A stretch of DNA of 64,000 nt, from positions 300,840 through 364,839 of the forward strand of contig NZ_JACXWX010000004.1 of assembly GCF_014764505.1 (NCBI RefSeq), in the 5' to 3' direction. Shown here in pieces: positions 45,345-53,710 of the stretch. The notes below the pieces were generated by a model, which searched no databases, was not told the origin of the DNA, and saw nothing but the letters and a program-made list of their open reading frames with translations. Source of the stretch: Phormidium tenue FACHB-886 (GTDB taxonomy: Bacteria; Cyanobacteriota; Cyanobacteriia; Elainellales; Elainellaceae). The position numbers and the translations under genes are program-made. Every line of letters begins with the position of its first letter. Position 1 is the first letter of the stretch.

Positions 45345-46806
45345 CATCTTAACCAAAATTAAGCAGGCAATTCAATTTATTCTTTTCGATCGCGTTTTCG
45401 ATCGCCCAGTTCGACGAATTGCACAACGCCGACAGTTTTTGCTGTTTTCCTTACTTGCTTTTGTGGTAGTTGCCTGTACCCGCACCACGCAGCCGGAACA
45501 ATTGCCTGCTGCACCTGCTGCAGCGGTTACCTCGGATGCACCGCTGCTAATCTGGTGGGAAAAAGGATTCAACTTAGAGGAAGATGAAGCGCTACAGAAC
45601 CTGGTCATAGATTGGGAAAAGCAAACGGGACACGCCGTTGATTTGGTTCTTCATACCACCGATGACTTTCCTCAGAAAACCCAAAGAGCGATTCAAGCGG
45701 GCAAGCCACCGGATATCGTGATGAGCCACAACGCCGAGCGGGGGCTTTATCCACATTTGGCCTGGGCGGGGAAACTTGTCGATGTTTCAGACGTGGTTCA
45801 GCCCGTTAAAGCGCTGTATCCTGAATCAATTCTAGAAGCAGTCAATTTACAGAATCAGGCTGCTCACAGGCGCAGCTATTATGCAGTACCGTTTTCGCAG
45901 TCTACCAATTTCATTTTCTACTGGCGAGATCTGGTTGAGCAAGCAGGCTTCAAAGATGATGATATTCCCAAGGATTGGGATCAGTTCTGGAATTTCTGGA
46001 AACAGGTGCAAGATAAGCTGCAGCAGAAGGGACAGGATATCTACGGCTTGGGCTTTTCGTTCTCCGACAAAGCGGGCGACACCTATTTCTTATTTGAGCA
46101 GGTATTGGAGGCGTATGACGCGCAGCTGCTGACCCCCGATGGAACGCTGCAGGCTGATGATCCAACAGTGCGCCAAAAAATTCGGCAAAGCTTGGCGTGG
46201 TATACCCGGTTTTATCAACAGCAGTACGCGCCGCCAGATGCGACAAAATGGCTGAACCCTGACAATAACAGCCGTTTATTGAATCGCTCGATCGTCATGA
46301 CACCCAACACCTCGCTGACAATTCCTGCCACCGTGCGCCAAGATCAGCTGATGTACCGCAAGCAGCTCGGAACGCTGGAGTTCCCCAATAAGCCTAGCGG
46401 TCAGCCGATGCGCCATATTCTCACAATTAAGCAGGCAGTTATTTTTGCAGAGTCGAAGAATCAAGCGATCGCCAAAGAATTCCTCGCGCACCTGATTCAG
46501 CCACCAGTGTTGGGTAACTATCTAAAAGCAGCTGGCATCCGCAACCAGCCGATCAGCAAGCCGATTTGGAACGATCCCTACTGGACGAATCCCGAAGATC
46601 CGCATCTGTCGGTCAGCACCAAGCTGCTGAACTCCGATCGCACCCGTCCGTTTCCCTCGGTCTACCATCCTGCCTACAGTGTGGTTACGCAGGAAAATGT
46701 CTGGGGAAAGGCGATCAATCGCGTTGTGGTGGAAAATGTTTCTGTTGAGCAAGCTGTTGATGAAGCGCTCAATCGAATCAAGCAAATTTTTGCAGAGTGG
46801 CAATGA
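45337..46806 (+). CDS. Sugar-type extracellular substrate-binding lipoprotein
   Basis: 489 aa from ATG 45337 (GGGAG 10 nt upstream; 15 more open codons upstream lie inside the kinase gene). The N-terminus is a basic segment, a hydrophobic helix FLLFSLLAFVVVACTR, and a lipobox VVAC, so it is an anchored periplasmic lipoprotein. The body is a family-1 solute-binding fold (KQTGHAVDLVLHTTDDFPQK, PPDIVMSHNAERGL, YYAVPFSQSTNFIFYWRDLV). Such proteins normally feed carbohydrate ABC permeases; none is nearby. Instead it sits between two hybrid kinases with overlapping ends, pointing to a sensing role. Confidence 0.9.
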   Translation: MISILTKIKQAIQFILFDRVFDRPVRRIAQRRQFLLFSLLAFVVVACTRTTQPEQLPAAPAAAVTSDAPLLIWWEKGFNLEEDEALQNLVIDWEKQTGHAVDLVLHTTDDFPQKTQRAIQAGKPPDIVMSHNAERGLYPHLAWAGKLVDVSDVVQPVKALYPESILEAVNLQNQAAHRRSYYAVPFSQSTNFIFYWRDLVEQAGFKDDDIPKDWDQFWNFWKQVQDKLQQKGQDIYGLGFSFSDKAGDTYFLFEQVLEAYDAQLLTPDGTLQADDPTVRQKIRQSLAWYTRFYQQQYAPPDATKWLNPDNNSRLLNRSIVMTPNTSLTIPATVRQDQLMYRKQLGTLEFPNKPSGQPMRHILTIKQAVIFAESKNQAIAKEFLAHLIQPPVLGNYLKAAGIRNQPISKPIWNDPYWTNPEDPHLSVSTKLLNSDRTRPFPSVYHPAYSVVTQENVWGKAINRVVVENVSVEQAVDEALNRIKQIFAEWQ

Positions 46807-49241
46807 AGTTCTGGAAACAGACGATTACTGACCGAGTAGCGAGCGTTTTTTTGCTGCTGTCCTTGATCAGCGTTGGCATTGTGGGCAGCGTTGCTTTCTT
46901 TCGTGCTAGAGAAGCCCTGAAGCAAGCGGCGTTCGAGCGGCTCAACGTGTCTGCGACGCTAAAAGAAGAGGAAATTGCCCGCTGGTTTGAAGACCAGCAG
47001 CGCGATTTTTTCCTCATTACTCAGTTTCCCGACATTCAAACCAATCTCAACGCTCTGCTGACCGCACCTGCAGCCAATCCCGCTGCCTATCATGTTTTGT
47101 CTAAGTACCTACAAGATATCGCTAAACTTAAATCTAATTTCTCAGAGATCTATGTGCTCGATCAGCGCAATCGCGTTATCGTCTCGACGCACAAACCGAA
47201 TGAAGGGCAATATGCTGTTCTTGCTAGCGTCACTTACCTGTATTTCCAGCAGATCGAACCTGGAGAAACCTTTGATCCGATCTTCTATGTTTCGCTGACT
47301 ACAGGTAAACCAACCGTAACGCTGGCAGCGCCGATCTATAACACCGCTGGCACTCGTCAAGGGGTGATCCTAGCAAACCTAAACCTGGATCAGATCGACC
47401 AAATTGTCCGTGAGCGAACAGGCTTAGGGGAAAGTGGCGATACCTATCTAGCGGGTTCGCTGGTAGACGAATTTACATTTATTTCTAGAGATTCGCCGCT
47501 GCAGCAGGAGTTTCCAGAAGGCATCAGCAGTGAAGGCATTGATGCGGTAATGCAGGGACGCAGCGGCTCCGGACTGTACCGTAACTATGCAGGTGTTCCC
47601 GTAATTGGGGTTTATCGCTGGCTCAATAACCAGGATATCGCGCTGCTGGTTGAGATGCGGCAGTCTGAAGCCTTTGCCCCAGCCCGCCAGCTTGCGGGCA
47701 CAATTGTTCTAGTCGGTTTAGTGTCTGTTGCAGGGCTGGCAATTGGTGTGCGCTGGCTAGCATGGCAGCTGCAGCTATCGCGGGAACAGCTAGAGCGCTA
47801 CAGTCATCAGCTAGAGCAGAAAGCCCAAGAAGCGGATGCTGCGAATCGATCGAAAAGCGAGTTTCTGGCAAATATGAGCCATGAGCTGCGAACGCCGCTC
47901 AACGCCATTTTGGGATATACACAATTAATGACCCGTGATACTGCAGTAAATACAACTCAGCTCGAACAGCTACACATTATTAACCGCAGCGGTGAACACT
48001 TACTGACGCTGATTAATGATGTATTGGAGATGACCAAGATTGAAGCAGGCAGAACACTGCTGAATGAGAATAGCTTTAATTTATATCATCTCCTTAACTC
48101 ACTTGAGGAAATGTTTCAGCTCAAAGCAAGCGCAAAGCAGCTGCAGCTAATTTTTGAGCGCGATGAAAATGTACCTGAATATGTGCAAACCGACGAGGGA
48201 AAACTGCGTCAGGTTCTGATTAACTTAATCGGCAATGCGATCAAATTTACCCTGGCTGGACGAGTTATTGTACAGATTCATGCTGCTTCAGAGCTGCTTC
48301 ACTTTGAAGTGACGGATACTGGCGTTGGCATTGCCACTGATGAGCTTAAACATCTATTTGAACCGTTTGTACAAACTGAATCGGGACGCACTTCTAAGCA
48401 GGGAACAGGCTTGGGGCTGCCGATTAGTCAGAAGTTTGTACAGCTCATGGGGGGAGAAATTCTAGTCCGCAGCAGCGTCAATTGCGGCAGTACGTTTGCC
48501 TTCACAATTAAGTTTCGTCCTGTCGTAGAGTTGGTGCATCAGCAATCCCATCAACTTGTAGTTGGGCTTGCCCCCGCCCAACCCCCGTATCGGATTCTAA
48601 TTGTCGAAGACCGCTGGGAAAATCGTCAGCTTTTAGTGAAACTGTTGGCACCGCTTGGCTTTGAGATTCGGGAAGCCGAAAATGGACAATTAGCCATTGA
48701 GCTTTGGGAACAGTGGCAGCCGCATCTGATTTGGATGGACATGAGAATGCCCGTAATGGATGGCTATGAAGCCACCAGACGAATTCGATCGCACCCGCAA
48801 GGGCAGCAGCCTATTATCATCGCGCTGACGGCCAGCGCCTTTGAAGAAGCTCGCTCTATCATCTTGGCGGCAGGCTGTAACGATTTTGTGCGTAAGCCAT
48901 TCCAAGAGCAGATTATTTTTGAGAAGATGACGCAGTATTTAGGGGTGCAATATCTCTATGCCTCCCAAGAGCAGACGCATCCCACGATCGCAGTATCCGG
49001 CTGTGCTGAAGTGCTTCAGCCTTCTCTATCTAAAATGCCTCTTGATTGGCTTGAGCAACTGCAGCAAGCCGCAACTAAAGTCAATGCAAAGCAAGTTCTG
49101 GCGCTGATTACCCAAATTCCACCTGAGCAGGCTGATCTGGCGCAGGTGTTGACTAATCTAGTCGATCGATTTCAATTTGAAGAAATTGTGCTGCTAGCGA
49201 AGCGTGCTGCTGACAACACATGTCATTCCCAAAAGCCGTAG
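46803..49241 (+). CDS. Cache-domain hybrid histidine kinase
   Basis: 812 aa from ATG 46803, overlapping the binding-protein stop by four bases. A transmembrane helix (about 13-35), a periplasmic double-Cache-like sensor (about 40-290: VLDQRNRVIVSTHKPNEGQY, GKPTVTLAAPIYN, GVPVIGVYRWL), a second helix (about 298-318) and a coiled coil lead to HisKA (His 360 in NMSHELRTPLN), HATPase (DTGVGIAT, GTGLGLPIS), REC (Asp 646 in IWMDMRMPVMDG) and the same C-terminal tail as 42423 (TQYLGVQYLY ... NAKQV). Its periplasmic domain is a natural docking site for the lipoprotein upstream. Confidence 0.94.
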   Translation: MKFWKQTITDRVASVFLLLSLISVGIVGSVAFFRAREALKQAAFERLNVSATLKEEEIARWFEDQQRDFFLITQFPDIQTNLNALLTAPAANPAAYHVLSKYLQDIAKLKSNFSEIYVLDQRNRVIVSTHKPNEGQYAVLASVTYLYFQQIEPGETFDPIFYVSLTTGKPTVTLAAPIYNTAGTRQGVILANLNLDQIDQIVRERTGLGESGDTYLAGSLVDEFTFISRDSPLQQEFPEGISSEGIDAVMQGRSGSGLYRNYAGVPVIGVYRWLNNQDIALLVEMRQSEAFAPARQLAGTIVLVGLVSVAGLAIGVRWLAWQLQLSREQLERYSHQLEQKAQEADAANRSKSEFLANMSHELRTPLNAILGYTQLMTRDTAVNTTQLEQLHIINRSGEHLLTLINDVLEMTKIEAGRTLLNENSFNLYHLLNSLEEMFQLKASAKQLQLIFERDENVPEYVQTDEGKLRQVLINLIGNAIKFTLAGRVIVQIHAASELLHFEVTDTGVGIATDELKHLFEPFVQTESGRTSKQGTGLGLPISQKFVQLMGGEILVRSSVNCGSTFAFTIKFRPVVELVHQQSHQLVVGLAPAQPPYRILIVEDRWENRQLLVKLLAPLGFEIREAENGQLAIELWEQWQPHLIWMDMRMPVMDGYEATRRIRSHPQGQQPIIIALTASAFEEARSIILAAGCNDFVRKPFQEQIIFEKMTQYLGVQYLYASQEQTHPTIAVSGCAEVLQPSLSKMPLDWLEQLQQAATKVNAKQVLALITQIPPEQADLAQVLTNLVDRFQFEEIVLLAKRAADNTCHSQKP

Positions 49242-49296
49242 CATTCCCAAACGCCATAGCATTCTAAAAAGCCATAGGATTCCCAAACGCCACAAG
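49225..49296 (+). repeat. 18-bp tandem repeat overlapping the kinase stop codon
   Basis: Four units begin at 49225, 49243, 49261 and 49279; consensus CATTCCCAAACGCCATAG. Unit 1 supplies the kinase's last codons and stop (His-Ser-Gln-Lys-Pro-stop); units 2 and 3 repeat the same frame including TAG, unit 4 has lost it. Confidence 0.85.
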
Positions 49297-49301
49297 GCGA
49301 T

Positions 49302-49967
49302 TCATACCCGCAGGCGGTAGCCGACTCCTCTAACAGTTTCAATTTTATCCTCCCCTAGTTTTTTTCGTAAGTGCCCGATGTACACATTTACGATATTAGT
49401 GCCGGGGTCATAGTCGTACCCCCAAATGCGATCGAGAATCTGCTCCCTGGTTAGAACCTGCTGAGGATGCCGCAAAAAAAGTTCGGCTAATAGAAACTCA
49501 CGGGCAGAGAGTTCAACAGCGCGATCGCTCACCCAGACTTGGCGAGCCAGCAGATCCAGGGTGACCGTTCCAACCCGGAGAGTTGTCTGCTGTGGTATTT
49601 TCATTGGAGGATTGCGCAACTGGACACGAACGCGGGCTAACAATTCGTCGAAGCTAAAGGGCTTGGTGATGTAGTCATTGGCTCCGCTTTCAAGCCCAGC
49701 GACTGTGTTTCCTACGCCATCTCGGGCAGTTAGAACAATTATAGGTAATAGCTGCCCCTGTCCTCGTAGCGTTTTGAGCACTTTTAACCCATCTTGGTCG
49801 GGAAGTCCTAAGTCTAGAATCACAAGGTCAAACTCGGCTCCTTCAACCATTTGAAGGGCTTCTCGACCGGTATTAACGACGGTGGTCGTGAAGCCGTGAG
49901 CTTGGAGTCCCGACTCCAAAAAGTCCGTAATGTGAGGATTGTCTTCGACGATGAGAATTCGATTCAT
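49302..49967 (-). CDS. OmpR/PhoB-family response regulator
   Basis: 221 aa from ATG 49967; a GTG nine bases upstream is the only earlier start. REC: ILIVEDNPHITDFL, phospho-Asp in LVILDLGLPDQDG, Thr in VLTARDG, Lys in ITKPFS. Winged helix: VELSAREFLLAELFLRHPQQ, VLTREQILDRIWGYDYDPGT, NIVNVYIGHLRKKL and VRGVGYRLRV. The gene's first 95 bases overlap the end of the kinase gene in another frame. The order kinase-then-regulator with such an overlap is unusual. It is intact, unlike the OmpR fragment at 37121. Confidence 0.95.
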   Translation of the reverse strand: MNRILIVEDNPHITDFLESGLQAHGFTTTVVNTGREALQMVEGAEFDLVILDLGLPDQDGLKVLKTLRGQGQLLPIIVLTARDGVGNTVAGLESGANDYITKPFSFDELLARVRVQLRNPPMKIPQQTTLRVGTVTLDLLARQVWVSDRAVELSAREFLLAELFLRHPQQVLTREQILDRIWGYDYDPGTNIVNVYIGHLRKKLGEDKIETVRGVGYRLRV

Positions 49968-51510
49968 CAGTGGCACTATCCTGGGATGAGGTCAGCGGCA
50001 TAACGATGGTGAAGGTTGATCCTTGTCCAGGATAGCTGGACAACTCGACCCATCCTCCGTGGGCTTCGGCGATCGCCTGCACAATCGAAAGCCCTAACCC
50101 ATGTCCTTCTATCCCCTGGTCAGCCTCCTGATCGCGTGTGGTCGCCCGCGCAAACCGCTCAAAGATGTGGGGCTGAGCTTCTGGGTCAATCCCTTCTCCT
50201 GTATCACTCACCCAAATGTGGGCGTGCTGTTCTCTGACGGCAGAACCAATGGCGATCGTATCTCCAGCCTGAGTATGGCGAATAGCATTCTGCACGAGAT
50301 TCATCACGGCTTGCGTCAACCGTTGTCGATCCACCACCACAGGACTCAACCCTTTTGACTCCAGTACCCACTGCCGTTCTGCAAGAGAACGAACTTTGAG
50401 ATAGAGCTCCTCTGTCAACCAGTCCAATTCCTCTGGTTTTAAGGTCAGGAAGTCTGGGCGTTCTGCTTTTGCCAGCAGGAGCAAATCATTTACTAAACGA
50501 CCCATTCGCTCCAGTTCATCGATCGCCAGCGCCATAATTTGCTCCTGCCGTTCCGGACGATATTTTAGGGTTTCTAAATATCCCCGCACAACAGTAATTG
50601 GCGTTCGGAGTTCATGCCCCGCATCTTTGAGGAATTCCTGCTGGCTCTCAAATGCAACCTGAAGCCGATCCAACATTTCATTGAACGTTGTAGTCAGTTT
50701 CGCTATTTCATCTGACCCTGTCACTGGAATGCGCTGAGTCATGTCCGATTCAGTAATTGATTGAGCCGTTTGGGTCAGGATTTGGAGCGGCGCTAGCACC
50801 CGTCCTGCAGTTGCCCAAGCGATCGCTGCGGCAATGGTCAAAACGCCTAATGTGGCAGGAATAATTAGCAGTACCGCTCCATTTACTAACTGGTAGATGC
50901 TATCAGCACAGTGAATGATGACCAAAACGCCATGGGTTTGCCCATCTATCTGCACTGGTTCCGCCATGTAGAAAAGTTCGCCAGCAGACGAGTTGATCTG
51001 GCCCTGCCGGGGTTCAGTCAGTTGCCCCCAATGTTGAATTAGCTTGCTGTCCTGAGTAAGCAGCGTTTTGGGAAATAGATCGGTATGTCGGTAGAAACGT
51101 CCATTCACCAGAGCGATCGCATAGTCTTCTCCATCTATGGGCTTATACTCCGACAAAAACGCATCCAGGATGGCTGTGACCTCTCTATCAGTCGGGTCGG
51201 CAGCTAGGTCGGCAGTCAGGTCGGCAGCTGGGTTCGGCTGGGCTGCAGACAGCCGAAAATCCTCAATCTGCCTGAGCACATACTCCTTTGACTGGTCTTG
51301 AACTCGCTCATACAGGATGTGGTAAGTCATCAAAATCGATGTCACGCTGGAGAAAGCCGTCAGCAGGAAATACCAGATCAAAATGCGAGGTCTGGCTCTA
51401 CTAAACCATCTGCGCCACGGGGGAGCTGATATGGAACGTGTCATGCGATCGAGCGGGAGTGATTGATGACGGTGAGTTTTGCGGGTCAATGCAAACGATC
51501 TTAAGTTCAT
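49873..51510 (-). CDS. Membrane sensor histidine kinase with HAMP domain
   Basis: 545 aa. Transmembrane helix at about 43-65 (ILIWYFLLTAFSSVTSILMT), periplasmic sensor (about 70-215) with a Ala/Asp-rich insertion from a 12-bp repeat, second helix (about 218-245), HAMP (LQILTQTAQSITESDMTQRI), HisKA with His 299 in AGHELRTPITVV, HATPase (NLVQNAIRHTQ, DTGEGIDP, GHGLGLSIV). The last 33 residues after VMPLTSSQ form a Ser/His/Arg-rich tail encoded within the regulator's start. A classic membrane kinase of the OmpR type, co-oriented with cytochrome b561 (43 bp) upstream. Confidence 0.94.
   Translation of the reverse strand: MNLRSFALTRKTHRHQSLPLDRMTRSISAPPWRRWFSRARPRILIWYFLLTAFSSVTSILMTYHILYERVQDQSKEYVLRQIEDFRLSAAQPNPAADLTADLAADPTDREVTAILDAFLSEYKPIDGEDYAIALVNGRFYRHTDLFPKTLLTQDSKLIQHWGQLTEPRQGQINSSAGELFYMAEPVQIDGQTHGVLVIIHCADSIYQLVNGAVLLIIPATLGVLTIAAAIAWATAGRVLAPLQILTQTAQSITESDMTQRIPVTGSDEIAKLTTTFNEMLDRLQVAFESQQEFLKDAGHELRTPITVVRGYLETLKYRPERQEQIMALAIDELERMGRLVNDLLLLAKAERPDFLTLKPEELDWLTEELYLKVRSLAERQWVLESKGLSPVVVDRQRLTQAVMNLVQNAIRHTQAGDTIAIGSAVREQHAHIWVSDTGEGIDPEAQPHIFERFARATTRDQEADQGIEGHGLGLSIVQAIAEAHGGWVELSSYPGQGSTFTIVMPLTSSQDSATDESNSHRRRQSSHYGLFGVGTPSSRLHDHRR
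51196..51231. repeat. 12-bp in-frame tandem repeat in the kinase sensor domain
   Basis: Three units of GTCGGCAGYYRG encode the repeated Ala-Asp-Leu stretch AADLTADLAADP in the periplasmic domain. Confidence 0.8.
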
Positions 51511-51553
51511 GGTACTGCGCTACTGTGCCGATGCTTTCAAGGTGGAGCTAACA

Positions 51554-52132
51554 CTAACGTTTAGCGGCAGTCACAAGACGCTTCCAAAACGAGCGGATAA
51601 ACTTTTGCTGTGCAATCAGATGTAAAACAATAAATGCTAGGAACGTGTAGGTAATCCAGAAATGCATGTCTCTAGCAAGTTCAACCACAGCAGCATTTTC
51701 CGGAAACAGATCCGGTAAGGTAGCAACCCAGAAAAAAGGCACATTTCCACTTCCATAGGAATTGGAGAGGAAAAATCCGCTGATGGGAGCTGCCAACATA
51801 AAGAGGTAGAGGGCTGTGTGGAGCACGGCTGTGCGAATCCAAGCTGCTGTGAATTTAGGCAGGCGACGGGTATATTTGCGCCACCAAACTTGCTGCAGAA
51901 CAAAAATCCGCCATGTTAGCAGTGCCATTGTCAGTGCTCCAACAGATTTATGCAGCGTATAAGAACTTTCTCGGATGGGAAGTTCTTCTGGTAAACGCAC
52001 CATCAATGTTCCTAAGGTAAATAGCAACAAATAACAGGTTGCCATCACCCAATGCATTGACCACAAGTGCTTAAACGCAGAGTTCAGCCGAGACGATTTT
52101 GCTTTTCCTTGAGCGGTAGGATGGGAAGTCAT
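51554..52132 (-). CDS. Cytochrome b561-family membrane protein
   Basis: 192 aa from ATG 52132, with AGGAGA at a good distance; the track frame extends 15 codons further upstream from a TTG. Four transmembrane helices with heme His candidates: MHWVMATCYLLLFTLG, YTLHKSVGALTMALL, VLHTALYLFMLAAPISGFFL and DMHFWITYTFLAFIVLHLIA. Bacterial b561 moves electrons between membrane quinol and other carriers. It is the first gene ahead of the HAMP kinase and the OmpR regulator, so this system may respond to the quinone or periplasmic redox state. Confidence 0.9.
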   Translation of the reverse strand: MTSHPTAQGKAKSSRLNSAFKHLWSMHWVMATCYLLLFTLGTLMVRLPEELPIRESSYTLHKSVGALTMALLTWRIFVLQQVWWRKYTRRLPKFTAAWIRTAVLHTALYLFMLAAPISGFFLSNSYGSGNVPFFWVATLPDLFPENAAVVELARDMHFWITYTFLAFIVLHLIAQQKFIRSFWKRLVTAAKR

Positions 52133-52316
52133 CAAACTCTCCTTGCAATCCGAGTGCATCTTTGTCACGCTACTCAATATCGGAGAGCTGAATAAATTTA
52201 AAATAAAAGATTTATAAAAACTTCTTTATGATTCTATTCCTCAAATAGCGTAATCTCTGATGCTAGATCCTGCTGTTTTTACTTATTCAGCGTCATCTTT
52301 CGAACAGCCATACTAG

Positions 52317-52355
52317 GAGCTAAAAATGGGAGCTAAAGATGGAAGCTAAAAATGG
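52317..52355. repeat. 13-bp tandem repeat, three units
   Basis: RAGCTAAARATGG repeated from 52317, 52330 and 52343, ending three bases before the stop codon of the esterase gene on the other strand. Confidence 0.8.
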
Positions 52356-52358
52356 CAC

Positions 52359-53162
52359 TCAGTCCGTAAACCAGCGCATACCTGCATTGGTGATCGGCTC
52401 TGGTACAGTATGCCCTCCATCAAACTCCTGATACAACACGTCATAACCCGCTTGCTGGAGCTGCGGGACGATTTTACGGCTACATCTGTCAATCGGCAAT
52501 ACGGTGTCGCGCTGACCATGCGAAATAAAGAAACGAGGTTCCCCCACCTGATCTGCGGGTGCCATAAACCCTGGCGAAAAGGCAATTACATGGGTAAATA
52601 GATCCCCATTAGTGATGCCCACCGAAAGGGCGTAAGAGGCACCATCCGAAAAATCTGCGATCGCAACACGCTTGGGATCAATAGCATAACGACTGAATGT
52701 TTGTGCCAGCGCCTGATCGATAAAAGCAATATCAGGACCATAGCGTCTAATGATGATATCCCAGGTTTGCTGGCGTGAGTCTATAGCCAACACGATCGTC
52801 GTGAAGGCATCTGCCAAGCTCTGAACAATTCTTAGCCCACCTTCAGCGTCTCCGCCTGCGCCATGTAGCATGAGAAGCAGCGGCACTGGCTGGTCTGCCC
52901 GATAGGCTGCAGGGACATAGAGTAGTCCATCGCGTTGGTTCTCTAGATTCAGAGAAGACAGCCCAGGAGATCCAGCTTCTGCGGGCTGCATTGGGCGAGC
53001 TTGTAATCGCCCTGCTGGGGCTGCTGATTGCTTCAAAATGTCCATAGTTGGTAGATTCTGCTTCACACAACTGGTGAGCGGCGAGACTGCGATCGGCAAG
53101 ACAAAACCTATTCCAAATCGGAGGAAGTGCCGCCTTGCCCAGAAGCTTTTCTGGAACGGCAT
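52359..53162 (-). CDS. Exported alpha/beta esterase (LpqC/depolymerase-like)
   Basis: 267 aa. The N-terminus ARRHFLRFGIGFVLPIAVSP is a twin-arginine-type signal, and LTSC (Cys about 32) is a lipobox, so it may be a Tat-exported lipoprotein. Catalytic core: LLMLHGAGGDAEGG (oxyanion loop), VAIADFSDGASYALSVG (nucleophile Ser in an altered D-F-S-D-G context), SHGQRDTVLP (Asp) and GGHTVPE (His). Relatives are carboxylesterases or hydroxybutyrate-depolymerase-like enzymes. Stand-alone, transcribed toward cytochrome b561. Confidence 0.86.
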   Translation of the reverse strand: MPFQKSFWARRHFLRFGIGFVLPIAVSPLTSCVKQNLPTMDILKQSAAPAGRLQARPMQPAEAGSPGLSSLNLENQRDGLLYVPAAYRADQPVPLLLMLHGAGGDAEGGLRIVQSLADAFTTIVLAIDSRQQTWDIIIRRYGPDIAFIDQALAQTFSRYAIDPKRVAIADFSDGASYALSVGITNGDLFTHVIAFSPGFMAPADQVGEPRFFISHGQRDTVLPIDRCSRKIVPQLQQAGYDVLYQEFDGGHTVPEPITNAGMRWFTD

Positions 53163-53376
53163 ATCGATAGTTCTAGCGGTTGCACCAAGGATCTGAAGAG
53201 CTATGTTTAGGTTAGAGCACTAGATCACTGAGTACATTGTTCTTTAGAAGGATTCAAAGCCGTATAGAGATTGACTCTTTAATCAATAAAAACTCCACGG
53301 CAGAAATAGAAAAACTATTGGTTTGCAAAGGGGTGATCGCAATCTAGTTACTTTGATCAAAGCAAAAACAGCTTGA
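53163..53376. other. Short intergenic stretch before the ABC-2 remnant
   Basis: About 210 bp with no ORF. Together with the remnant to its right it forms a gene-poor zone of about 700 bp (53163-53862). Confidence 0.4.
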
Positions 53377-53691
53377 TGTATTTATACAGGTAGTCTTAGC
53401 TTTTATCTGGGCAATGCCTCAGCGCTAAGCGAGCAGTGGCGGTTTGCGATGCTGACCTTTAGCACCTATCCTGGAACCCTGTTTGAAGGGGGAATGAAAC
53501 TGCTGCTGTATAGCTTAATTCCTGCAGGATTTGTCAGTTATTTACCGATCGAAGCCTTGCGATCGCTCTCCTGGATTTATGCAGTTTGGACAGTGATCGG
53601 GTCGATCGCGGTTTTGAGTCTTGGCATCGGTGTGTTCTATCATGGATTGCGCCGCTATGAGTCTGGCAATCTGATGGACATGCGAGGTTAG
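53377..53691 (+). pseudogene. C-terminal fragment of an ABC-2-type permease
   Basis: After an in-frame TGA (53374) the frame reads YTGSLSFYLGNASALSEQWR, TFSTYPGTLFEGGMKLLLYS, IPAGFVSYLPIEALRSLSW and a last membrane helix ending LRRYESGN. This is the C-terminal third of an ABC-2 (DUF990-like) permease of about 260 aa, with GSLSFYLG, FSTYPG and IPAGF motifs. The N-terminus and its partner ATPase are missing; ATG 53449 would give only 80 residues. Probably an inactive leftover. Confidence 0.75.
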
Positions 53692-53710
53692 ACCGGACAA
53701 GTCTAATTTT

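Noticed and set aside
49225..49296. Four direct repeats that might suggest a CRISPR-like array
   Set aside because: Units are contiguous without spacers, only 18 bp, and overlap a coding end. No cas gene is present.
53449..53691. An intact 80-aa membrane protein from ATG 53449
   Set aside because: The frame continues upstream with permease-like sequence to a stop codon, so it is the tail of a truncated ABC-2 permease rather than a small gene.
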